Assembly: GCA_013399115.1 (NCBI GenBank)
Contig: VXAA01005218.1
Span: 44,737 to 108,736 of the forward strand
Reading direction: 5' to 3'
Source: Anseranas semipalmata
Taxonomy: Eukaryota > Chordata > Aves > Anseriformes > Anseranatidae
Length of the DNA stretch: 64,000 nt
Made by a program: the position numbers and the translations under genes
In this document: piece by piece, positions 47,401 through 58,857 of the stretch
How positions within the stretch are numbered: position 1 is the first letter of the stretch
Layout: each line of letters begins with the position of its first letter
The notes under the pieces: generated by a model
What the model was told of the DNA's origin: nothing
Database searches by the model: none
The model's input: the letters and a program-made list of their open reading frames with translations, nothing else

Positions 47401-47599
47401 TTGTAGTAGTAGAAGTGTTTTAATTTGGGAGTAGTTTGTTGTCCCTTTCTCATTAATACAGTTTTGCTGTTATTTTTCATTGTAAGTCTTGTGATTTTCG
47501 AGGGGGAAGTGATCTGCTAACTGTTCAACATTCCTGTGAATATAGGATTGGTCTCCATTTGTGCTTATATTTTCCAGTGTTTTCTTCTGTTTTAGATGT

Positions 47600-47905
47600 T
47601 CTAAAGAATAAGGCTCTCTGCCTCCCTTGGGGGCATTTGCAAAGTCTAATAGATCATGCTGCCAGGAAGTTTTTCCTGCTATTCATTTTAAATTTCCTCC
47701 TTCTCCATTTCATTCCATTACCCCTGGTTTATACTTCCTGTACTTTCCAAATAATTCCTTCCTCATCTGTGTGTTTATACTCTACATATACTTGCAGTAA
47801 TCATCTCAGCCCACAGTTATTTCATTACTATAGTCATGCTTACCTCTTTTAACCTTTCCTTGAATCAGTTGAATCAGGTCCTTTATCTTTTCTCTGAGTT
47901 ATCTC
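47600..47905 (-). mobile_element. Ancient CR1/L3-like LINE relic
   Basis: The plus strand carries a diverged version of the reverse complement of an old amniote CR1/L3 3' region: GCCAGGAAGTTTTTCCTG, then TTTCATTCCATTACCCCTGG, CTTCCTGTA, AATAATTCCTTCCTC, and CATATACTTGCAGTAATCAT. Order and spacing match what I remember of these ancient elements. It is older and much more diverged than the other CR1 copies here. Borders are approximate. Confidence 0.55.
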
Positions 47906-48766
47906 AATTTGACAATATACTTCTGATAATAAGATTACCAGTATTTTTTATTTTGTGTGGCTGTATTTTAAAATACCTATGATTCACAGAGCACACAATC
48001 AGTTTAAAACAAGAGTTTTCAGGTACTGCTGAAATGACTATAATACTTGCTGATTTTTACTGTAAGTTATTTACTACTGGAGCATTTATAGTAATGCAGA
48101 ATGTCTAAGGCATGTTTAAACATTGCATAAATATATACATTTACCACTGAACATAGCCAAATTCAGATGTGCCTATATGCAGAAGGTAGAATAGTACCCT
48201 GAATACCTGTGCCATAGAGTCACATGCAGAACACCTCTTGTACATACTGTGAGTCAATCTGTGACAGAGGCGGCTTTGTTTACTACGGTCTCAACTTGCA
48301 AAGTTTCTATTCTCACACACTTCTGTGAAGGATGCTTTTTGGTAGGTGGCTTTTGGCTAGAGGTTAAGATGTATGCAGTACAGAGAGGTGTATCCTAATC
48401 CTCTCCCCTACTCCCACATGTGAATTATTAGTTATCCTTCCAGTATGTGTAATCTCTGTGGACAACTGTGGTCAAGTCTTGGTTGCACTCCAAGCCAGAG
48501 TGGTATGGCACGTGAAAATAGAGGTTTTGCATCATTCATTTTCTCTTAATAGTTAGTACATCATGGCCTATGCCTGGTCAATTTAATCCTGCTATCATGG
48601 GACTTACTATGGTTCACAGCCACCGTGTGAATGGCAATTATATTTTGAAACAATCTGATATATGCTGCATCTAGAAAGAAAGAAAGCTCACCAAAAGGTA
48701 CTGCTTTTAAATAATACCTATCTGAGGAGGGCTCTGCTGCCTTCTGAAAATATAATGGAATCTCAG

Positions 48767-49036
48767 AATCATAGAATGGTTTGGACTGGAAGGGACCTTA
48801 AAGATCCAAACCTCCTGCCAGTGGCAGGGACACCTCCCACTAGATGAGGTTGTTCAAAGCCTCATCCAACCTGGCCTTGAACACCTCCAGAGATGGGGCA
48901 TCCACAACTTCTCTGGGCAACTTGTTCCTGTGCCTAACTGCCCTCATAGTGAAGAATTCTTCCTAATATCTAATCTAAATCTACCCTCTTTTAGTTTAAA
49001 ACCATTACCCCTTGTCCTATCACTACACTACTTGAC
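48767..49036 (-). mobile_element. CR1 LINE 3' fragment
   Basis: It starts with AATCATAGAATGG on the plus strand and shares with the 18950-19224 copy the pieces GGAAGGGACCTTAAAGATC, GATGGGGCATCCACAACTTC and CCCTTGTCCTATCACTACA. It ends about 160 bases before the acceptor of the PNSSGQ exon. The copy is truncated and non-coding. Confidence 0.9.
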
Positions 49037-49193
49037 AATACCTTATAGAAGTTCATAGGTTTATTGAAACAGCACATTCCAGCACATAGGTACTACAGTG
49101 ATGGGCTTTCTGAAAAACCCTAAGATAGGTGGATAGGTTCCTTAAAAGCAATATGTATGTTTCACAAGGAATTCTTTTGGTTTTGTTTTGTAG

Positions 49194-49359
49194 CCTAACA
49201 GCAGTGGTCAAGTAGTAGGGAAAGTGCCTGGCCATTTTACTCCAGTTTTGGCACCCTCTCCCCATCACAGTGCGGTGCGACCTGTGACCCTGACCATGAC
49301 AGATACTAAACCCATCACTACATCCACTGAAGGTGAGGCATCTTCACCTACAGCAACCA
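49194..49359 (+). CDS. NFIB: NFIB coding exon ([15 protein letters not shown] exon)
   Basis: This 166-nt exon has a T-rich tract and TTTTGTAG acceptor, and ends at A|GTAAGT, a near-perfect donor. It reads [20 protein letters not shown], then [20 protein letters not shown] and [15 protein letters not shown], leaving one A. Phase is 0 in and 1 out, so skipping it would change the downstream frame; NFI genes are known to use alternative 3' exons to change the C-terminus (family knowledge). Reading through the donor keeps the frame open for 56 codons to a stop at 49527-49529, reported as a separate finding. A CR1 copy ends only about 160 bases upstream. Confidence 0.97.
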
Positions 49360-50361
49360 GTAAGTATTTCTCTAGGAAACCAAAAATGTCCATCGAAGAT
49401 TCAATATACCAAATTAAGGCCAGAAAAAGGCGCCTTTTCCTACTATTTGACCAAGTGGATGCTCATCATTTACATGGAGAGCAAATATGTGATCTGACTG
49501 CAAGCTTTTCCTCTCCAAATTTTAACTAATGTATCATGTTACATGAGCTAATATTTGTGACATGACAAACAAAATGAAAGGGAAAAGCCTGCATATTTGA
49601 CCACTATTCAAGAAAAAGAAAACATTATCTTTCATCTAAGGTGGACGTTGTAAAGACATTGAGAAGCACACCCAGACAGAAAGGTATTACAATGACCCAC
49701 GGATGGAATTCCAAACAGAGATTGGATAATTTGCTCCTCAATGAACTTTCCTACAGAAATCAAACCTTGTTACAATGCATACTGAGTCCGAGCTATGAAA
49801 ATTGCATGCTGATATAGGTTGTGTCATTTTTAGCAAAAATAAATGATATGGCAAAAGAAAATTTTAATTCCTTGTCATTTTTTGCAGTGGATAGTAGATC
49901 CACTGTTCTTTTTTATATTAAAAAAAGAAAAAAGCTTTAAAGTTTTAAGCTCTTTGTTACTGTATGTTCAGGACCATATTACTTATTCTATTCTCTTCAA
50001 TGGAACTGCAGTTTTGGAAATAAGAACAAATATATTACTAAGACATAGGGTAACTTCTCTTTTAATTATTCATCTTCTGCTCAATGATACATCAGGTTGT
50101 CTTTTAATTATCTTCTGCATATCTGTTGTCTTTGAACTTTTATTTGGACTTGAGATGTATTACCAGTATTTATCAGATGTGAAGACTTTTAGGCGACACT
50201 TCTGATCATACAATTTGGAAGAAAACTCACCATTCATTAATAATATGAATCTCTTTAGCAACCATTACATTTAAACAACTTGCTTTAGAAGCATTTAGTG
50301 TTTGAACTATGAATATAGTCCCTAACTTTTGGATTGCCATTACCTGAGACCATAAACTCTT

Positions 50362-50468
50362 TTTCTTCTTCTTCTTCTTCTTCTTCTTCTTCTTCTTCTT
50401 CTTCTTCTTCTTCTTCTTCTTCTTCTTCTTCTTCTTCTTTTCTTCTTCTTCTTCTTCTTCTTCTTTTT
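50362..50468. repeat. (TTC)n microsatellite, about 107 bases
   Basis: Long CTT/TTC run with one or two interruptions (TTTTCTTC near 50438). The minus strand is (GAA)n. Perfect pyrimidine/purine asymmetry in an NFIB intron. Confidence 0.95.
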
Positions 50469-51267
50469 TAAGTATATATACTACTTTGAACCATCTCATT
50501 AGAATATGAAGCAGAGACAAGACTCAAATGCATATAAGTGTGCAAGATTTAAAGAGGTAAAACTGGTTATGTGTTTATCATAAAAGGATAGTAGTAACTT
50601 TTGGACAAACTACTGCTTAACTATAAATTTATAATTACATGGATAAATTTGTGGCAGTGTTTTAACTGTTCTTTTAGTATAGCAGAAAGTTTGTTAAAGG
50701 GTTAAGTGGTACAGTGTATCTGTACCCTGTCTGGTGGTGTATGGTGCAGTTTTGTACCTCTTGAGAAGAGTTAGTTTTAGCAGCAAACAAGAAGCTGTTG
50801 CTCTAAATTTTTGATCTAGAATAGGTGAGAAAACCAGGCTCATGTATAGTTTCAAGTATTCATGATTTCATCCTTCCTCTTTGACATGATTGTGCCTGGC
50901 CCAAATATGTGCCTCAGATGAGGTAAGGGTCTCTAATACACGGTAAAAAATACAAATACTGTGTCAGATCTGCATTGGGATGCTTTCTGGTAATCTGACC
51001 ATATTAATGATTATTACTGGAAAGCAAACCTAATCTGTTCATTAACTATTGTCCCTCAACTAAAGGAAAAATTTAGACTATATTTTCAAATGAAGTTGTC
51101 ATCTAGTTTCTCTTGAATTTCACTGGAACTTAGGCACCCAAATTACCCCGTGAACTTCAGCAAATCTCTGCTTGGATATTTGAAATGAGGCCTCGTCATG
51201 CTTCCACGGCAGTATGTAAGCAACTTTTTGCTTAAAGATCCAATGTCTGTCACTACAGGATGTAAAT

Positions 51268-51289
51268 AGTAATAATAATAATAATAATA
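51268..51289. repeat. (AAT)n microsatellite
   Basis: About seven units, followed by an A-run. Confidence 0.85.
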
Positions 51290-51906
51290 TAAAAAAAACT
51301 GTGTACAATTTTTAACAGAATGTGCCAATTCTGCACTAAATAGCATACAAAAGCTACATGTTCAGAGCGCTATGCTTCTGAGAGCTGTGCAATTTTGCAC
51401 CTACCTACTAGAAGCTTTAGAAACTGGATTGATGACTGGAAGAGAAAAGTAAGTGAAGGAACATGGCTTGCTGGTGAAGAAAATTGCAAAAACTGAGGGA
51501 TTGTATCCTGCTGACATATAAATTTTATATTAATCTATACAGGCTGTATTATCAGCTGTAATATACCTGCCACAGAGGGTGTAAATATGTTAACTTAATG
51601 GCAAAAAGGCCTAAGTTTGTTTTAAGGCATAATTTTACTTTTGTTTGCAATAACTTATTGATTGATTCAAAACATATGCTTGGCCAACAAGTTATCATTA
51701 TTATTCAGTCTGATCAGAATAAAATGACAAATGATTAGCACTGCTTTTCATTCTGAAGTGTGACAGCAGAATTATTTTGAAAGAGAAAGAACAGCAAGTT
51801 TTGATAATATTTGGGAAGCTCTGTGGTCTCCACCATAATTTCCTTCTAGTATCTGATTCATTTTTATAATAGTTTTTCAGTAAAGTCTTTTTACTACAGA
51901 AAGTCT

Positions 51907-51945
51907 TTATTATTATTATCATTATTATTATTATTATTATTATTT
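51907..51945. repeat. (TTA)n microsatellite
   Basis: About twelve units with one TCA interruption. Confidence 0.9.
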
Positions 51946-53006
51946 AAATGGATTTAAATTTTTCTTATATATACTGTGTGACTTTAATACAAATGGGAAC
52001 ATTTAGTAAGTACTCCCACCTAGATCCTCCCTGGTATCCTTTTGTATGTCTGTTCAATTTTATTAGTTCTGCATTGTCTGCCAGCAAGTTTCCAGGCTGT
52101 GATGCTGCAAGTTGCAGTGTGGACATCTCCACAACAGAGTGGAGTAAGATCACCTACCCCATTTCATAAGTGCCACCAAAAGTCATAAGAGGGTAATGGC
52201 TTTTAGGGATTACTGACTGAGACCAGGCAGGAATGTGACCTACAGGTGAAGGATCCATATCCTGTAACTAATCCCTGCATCACCTACATCCTCTAACTCC
52301 TCAGAAATGGACTTCTTTAATCTTCTGTAGCAGAGAAGCAAGAGATTTCCTTAAATTGTCCCCCTGGGAAAATGTTTTTTCCTGATGAGTAAAGGACTTG
52401 AATATTTAATATTATCTTGCACAGTAAAAGATAGCTCCCATCTCATGAAAATACTAATCAGATTGCATCCTTTTTCCAAAGGACTGTAAAGAATAATTTC
52501 TTGCTACACAAGTAGCTGAACTTTTGATTCTGGCTTTTGTAGTTCTCTTACAATTTTGTGATAGGCATTTACAGCAGCAAGACTGTGTGGACTAATATTT
52601 TCTTATTCTTTTCTCACAACATTGTAATCCCAATGATTTATTGGTGCCTTATACTGTTATAATAGAAATGAGAATCAGGCTTGTAATTCTTTCAAATATA
52701 TAACTCAGATAATTACTTTTTTAAAAATAAAAATATGTTAAGCAGGGAAACTTTTTTATAACAGGAGTCAACATTGTGATTTATACATGCAGCTTCCATT
52801 GACGTTTATAGGAATTTGCACATGCCTTTCTGACTTTGGTCCAACTTTTCTTTTGCATTCTATTAAAGCTTAAATAAAGAAAAAACAGACACATCCTATA
52901 TATTGCAAAATCATAACTCTGGATCTCTCATATTTGTACTGTACCTGCACAGGGTAATAGTTATGATAGGTTGGTATTTTTATCAATCTGTTTTGTTCTT
53001 CCTTAA

Positions 53007-53123
<117 letters not shown>

Positions 53124-56100
53124 TAGAGAAGCTTTATATATTACCTTTCTACATGCTGCCACTGTTATCTTGGATTAGAATGGGATCTTAAAGCTTTCAG
53201 TATTTATCAGCTGAAGATGCAGTTTATTCAAACCAAACCTGAATCATTTAAGAAACATGAATTTAGCATATGCTTTATTTATTAGATTTGTGACATCTTA
53301 AGGAGCTTCTAATCATATTTCTTCCAATTACTTCATTTTTAAGAGCTCATACATGTAATCTTTAGTTAGATTTTAGGAATGAGAATGAGATGTATGAGGA
53401 ACAAATAAGCATTTCAAAATCAATTATAATTAAGGAAAATTTCTAAAGCGAAAAGTCCAACTTACAATTCTCAAGCTATTTTTTATTCCAGATGTTTAGA
53501 AAAAAAAAATCTGCATTTTATTTCTAGGAAATGAGTTTTAAAACCAAATTCTCAAAGCAACACATCACCATTTCTAGTTTAATAGGTTTACATTGGTCTG
53601 CCAATCTCAAACATGATAAAAAAACATGGTTTTGTTCTAGTTTCTTACATCATTTATGTTTCACATAGCATTTTAAATTTCACATCTCATTAATGCTGTA
53701 AATTTAATGCAAATGAAGTGTTTACCCAAACTGTGAAAATATACAGTCGAGATTAATGATGGTTTACAAACAAATTATCTGCAGTCAATAGCAAGGCCAT
53801 GCATATACAGAAATCCTACATTGCTAGTAACAGGAATACATTCAGACCCTTCAGAAATTTAACATATTTTATGATGTATTTTTCTGTTGCTCCTAGATCT
53901 TAACAGTAGAGTAGTTTGAAATTAACAGCATGTAAAATGTTACAAGGAAAAAAAATGTGGCCGTAACAAAGGGGCTGTTAAATAGTCCTTGGTATTTTTT
54001 GTACTGTATTTTTTTTTTTCTCAGGCTTGGGTTCCTGTCAACAGTTGGTACACATGCCTGTTTCATTCTTCAGTAAAACCTACCTTTTCTGTGTTTGCCA
54101 TGGTACAGCTGTCATGAAGTGTGCTTCATCTGGAACTCCCTATCCCTACCCACTCCCAGGGCAAGGTGGCAGTATGGCCGTTTTAAAGGTCACCACATGC
54201 AGAGTTCAGAGAAAATTATAAAGATGATAGTTTATGCAAGATAGTTGTCACTTTGCCAACTTTTTTTAACCACTGAGATCTAACTGGAAACATCTGTACA
54301 CATTTAGGAAAATACCAAATGACAATTAGTGGTTTTGCCAGCCATTGATTTTTCAGTAATTTTTCTGGGGAATTGTTTTTTTTTGCCCCTCAAAGATTGT
54401 TGTATTATGAAATGTGTTATAATTACTATAACATAGTTCTTTTCAACAGATATACAGTATCACAAAATATCATTTATTGTATTTTGAAACATACACAAGA
54501 TCTCTCTTTTTAAACAGTGCATTGTAATTTCTGGATTTTTTTTTCATATGATGTATTAAACAGTATATCCTTTGAAAAGCCTCTGACATCCAGTTAATTT
54601 GGGGATGTGAAAAAAAAAAAAAGTTTGTTTTTTTTTCACTACATGTGTATAGACACTTTTTTTTTTCCTAAAATTTGCTACTGCTTAAACCCACTGCACG
54701 TTCTTCCAAGTTCATTGAAAGAGTTACAAACTTCTCACATGCCTAGAAGTTAGTGGCAACACAATTTTCTCTTGGCTGAGTTTATAACATGTACATTATA
54801 TAATGTTTACTTCATGTCTCTTCTATACATTTTTGGCTTTGCATAGACTGAAATAAATTTGGAGATTTTAGGAGTGTCACAGGAACATAAAAGTAAGAGG
54901 GACCTCAAGGTCCATGAAAGTCCTTGGTGTTTACATGCACTGTGTCTTATACTCCCTTTCATGGTAAAATGTGTGGCCAGATGGCTTAGGGAAAAGGGGA
55001 AAATAAATTAGGTCTTGCATACACTACATAAACAGAAAAATTCTTCAGTGCCACTGTGTGAAACCAGTTTTCTGCCTTCTGAGGTATATTGCTTCATACT
55101 CCTGGTATATTAATTCAAGAACATTAGTTGGTGACCAGTGAGACATATAGCAGATTGAAAAATTGTGTCATGCTTTCATTTTTGTTGAACTCTTTATTCT
55201 TTTCTAACTTATGCAATTAATATATATGTATGTTTGCCTGAGTGTGTTTGGGGTGTGCGTGTGTGTGAATAGTTACACACATAAATATGTATAAAATTAG
55301 GGAATAGTGTGTACTGCTTTAAACCATCTGAAAGAACAGAGTACTGTAACAACAAAGCTTTTTCAAGTGGATAAATACAAGGATGTAAGTGCATATATAT
55401 AAGTTTCTAATAAATTAGTCACCTTTACCCACTTAAATCCTAAAGAGATTTCAGAGATGATGGTGCCTTATATGTTTATTACGCAGAAAATGAGTTAGAG
55501 CACTGAAATTATCTAAACAACTTCAATAGAGTAAAGGTTATCCTTTGGTAAAGCAGAAATTAGATTGATTTACTGTGTCCTTTCATTACTTTACAACAAT
55601 TTGAAAGAGACCACTCTTCTCGTGGCAGGTTTTAAATGCATTTGCTTTAAAGCAGCTCATGATGAATGGGAAGGAAAATCAAGGGGTACATGAAATAAAG
55701 ACAGTCAATCATCCTGTGTTAGCTGAGAGAAATTCTAAATTAGAAAGCCAATGGTTTTAGTTCCAGAGATCCTTTAAACATTCACCATACCCTGTAATGT
55801 ACATTGACCCTTCAAGAATAAATATTGTCACTGCTACATTTTTTACTTCATTGGATGAGTCTTTATGAAGATTTACTCTCTCTGGTTATGAGAAATATTG
55901 GCATGTACTGTTGAATACCTTTCTGTTGTTGTTAAAAAGAACCAGGATGTAGCCTACTTAAGGTACAGTAATCATAATAAATTAAAAAGTTGCATGTACA
56001 GTTTGTAACACATACTTAATATGGAGTCTTTTGGCAAAGTGATAGTTTGCTAGAGCTTCCAAAAAACTACATACAGCACAAGCTACCTGAAATATTCACA

Positions 56101-57167
56101 TTTAGATGGGAAGCACTAAATACAATTTCAAAAGACAGTGCATAATAGTACCTATGGGAACAGTTTGCTTTTACTGATCTAGATACTGTGAAAAATATCC
56201 TGTTGTATACTTTTCTTAGCATGCTGTGTTGACAGTTAGGAAGACAAGGCTCTAATGAGGAATTAAAACAATGCAGGCTGATTTCTGCTGTAATTGCTGG
56301 TAGGTCTGCCTGCTACCTGACTTGAAATGCCAAGTATTTTTCTACTCTGACATTAACAGTTACAAAACAAATCTCTTGCTTGAGTGGCAGCTAGAGTCAC
56401 ATATGCCTTAGCATTTTGTTGTAGAAAATCATGTCAAGACAGGTCACCAAAATCTCTATTATAAATTGTTAATGACCACTTGGTTTGCTTTCCTCAGTTC
56501 AGCATCAGCTTCTGAGTACTGTTAAGTGTTAATAATGCAACTGCAGGGAGGGAACCACAAGGAGGGGAAAGGGAAGTGATAGTAACTAGCACTTGAGTGA
56601 GACCATTTTTCTTAATTTTGCTTTTGGTAGTTGGTGGGGTTATTTTATGAAGTTGAATCTAGTGCTTGGTGCTCATTATCTGTGCTGAAAATCATCTTAA
56701 CTGATTTATGCATAAAAGAAAGGTTGGATAATCTTCACAATGGTATGAGAGTATCACCCCCCCACCCCTTACCCCCCTGGTTTGATCACTCTTTTATCTA
56801 TGCATCTACTGAAGATTGGTTTCTAAGCCTAGGTTAGAAGAAGAAGCAACAAACTGAGGTAATTTGGTCAAATTCAACCTTCTACAAGTGGACACAGATC
56901 CTGTGCCAGATTCTAGCTGTGTCTCTATTCTTGTGGCTATATGATTTTACTGGAGAGATCATTAGTTCAGTAACAAAAATCTTAATGACCAGAATTCTCA
57001 TGGTTATGACATTTCTGTAGCGTCCCTGTGTTATTGTTCTCCACTTTGTGAACATATTATGTTCTTATAGACATTTAGATACAGATTGATATTGTTTCTG
57101 GCTCTAAAGCTAGGATGTTGCTAGAAATACTAGTCATGGACTTGACCTGTGAAAACAATATAAAAAG

Positions 57168-57206
57168 ATGAATGGATGGATGGATAGATAGATAGACAGA
57201 CAGACA
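57168..57206. repeat. GATG-GATA-GACA tetranucleotide repeat
   Basis: Successive blocks of GGAT, GATA and GACA units, a compound tetranucleotide repeat. Confidence 0.9.
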
Positions 57207-58485
57207 TTTGTATTTATTGGAAGTAGAGATAAATGGGTTCACAAATAATAAGGTTTCTGTGAAATGTAACTGTCAGGTTTTCTTTCTTGATCATTTATTT
57301 AATTTTAATGAACTCTAGAGCCTGAGATGGGTGATTCTATTCTAAATTGGAAAATACAGATAAACAGGTGAGATATTGAAGACTCTAAAACTTTACTGTC
57401 TGTCACGGTACACTGTGATAACTAATACTGGCCCAATAGCCAAGGAACTAATAAACTCCTCCAGTCCATGCACTGATTAATACAATGGCATGGTTTTCAA
57501 CAGAGCTTGGAGTTTCTGGGTGTGGTGTATGTTATGCTTGATTTTCACACAGCTTTTTATGAGACATTTATGAGTGAGACATTTGCAATGTATGCAGTAA
57601 TAATAAACACTTCAGGTCTCTAAAATGCAAAATCGAATAGCTTTTTGTTTCCTACCACCAGACTACCCTGCCTCTTTGGTAGGAAGTTGTTCTTACCAGA
57701 TGCATCCTTTAGTTACTGAATCACACAGTTCAAAATGGAATTCTCTTCATACTATTCATCATGGAAGTTGTAAACTTAAATGTCCACTGAAAACAGAGTA
57801 TCTGTTTTTAAAATGTTTTGGGTGGATGTTGCTTTTGCTTTCAGCAGAGGGCTGAAAGAAGAACACAAGTGGACTCTTAAATAGAACTTCTCAGTAAAGC
57901 CAGGAAACAGGTTATCAACACTTAGGCTGTTCTTATTGTGTCCCTTATCATAATTGACAGTTTGACGTAAAACTTGGTCACATGACCACAGGGGAGGTAA
58001 GTAAATGGATAAGAGGTCACTTTTCACATATGCTTGCTGGAAAGGAAACACATTTAAAGGAAGTTTCAGTCAAAACAATGACAATATGCAAATGTTTGGT
58101 TTTATGGGCTTTTTTCAACTAACAGAAACTATAGCAGAGTCTCCTATTACACTTTCCACAATACTTATTTACTTTCACTAGCGATCACAGAAGCTTGAAA
58201 TGAATGTTAGTCTTTGATGGGCCGCTCTTTCAGTAGGAGAATACAAAACCTGCTTAAATATTAACCCCTAAAATTATTCAGAATATGATTCAAGTTTGAG
58301 CTGTTGACTATGGGATTATAATGTACGTAGGATTTGCATACTTAAAACTCTGCAGGATAGCTGTACTTGGAAGGTGCCCAATTTAAACTGAAAGGGTAGT
58401 CATAGTAAGTCTGCCTCTTGGCTAGAGTTTCACATCAGTATGTCTCAAAGCACTGGAAAGTGCAAAACAAAATCACTTCCCTGGC

Positions 58486-58570
58486 GTTTTACAGAGGGCA
58501 AAACAGGAGTAGTGAGGTGGGATGACTCAGGTGAGTGGCAGAGTCAGGAGAAGAACTTGGTCTACTGCTC
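58486..58570 (+). mobile_element. MIR-like SINE relic
   Basis: The string TTTTACAGAGGGCAAAACAG, then GTGGGATGACTCAGGTGAGT, GGCAGAGTCAGGAG and AAGAACTTGGTCTAC parallels the MIR core region (TTTTACAGATGGGGAAACTGAG ... TGGCAGAGCCAGGATTTGAACCC). It is degraded, with a deletion in the middle. The assignment rests on remembered consensus only. Confidence 0.45.
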
Positions 58571-58838
58571 TGCTGCTTCATGGGCCTGTGGCCCCTTCCC
58601 ATGATATTACTGAGGTGGGTAAGGGAGTTGCATTTTCTCCTGGAGAAATACTTGCAGGCCAGGTAGTGGTTACTGCAGACTTTGAGCTCCCTGCAACTTT
58701 GTAAGTGAGGATGTATCCCAGGGATGAGAGACTGCTGCAGCTCCACACACTGGGGAAAGGTTGGGATGCATGTGAGGTTTCCCTGTCCACTGCAAAGCTG
58801 GGCATCCTTTTTATCCTCAGCATTCAGATCCATGTTCC

Positions 58839-58857
58839 TTTTTTTTTTTTTTTTTTT
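58839..58857. repeat. T19 homopolymer
   Basis: Run of T followed by CCCC. Confidence 0.85.

Noticed and set aside
49843..50205. 120-codon plus-strand hydrophobic frame
   Set aside because: Rich in Leu, Ile and Phe from T-rich intron DNA, with no acceptor at its start in NFIB phase and no recognisable motifs.
50227..50520. Lys/Glu-rich 97-codon minus-strand frame
   Set aside because: It is the translation of the (GAA)n microsatellite.
58489..58833. 114-codon minus-strand frame
   Set aside because: It covers the MIR-like relic and adjacent intron, and no protein family is apparent.
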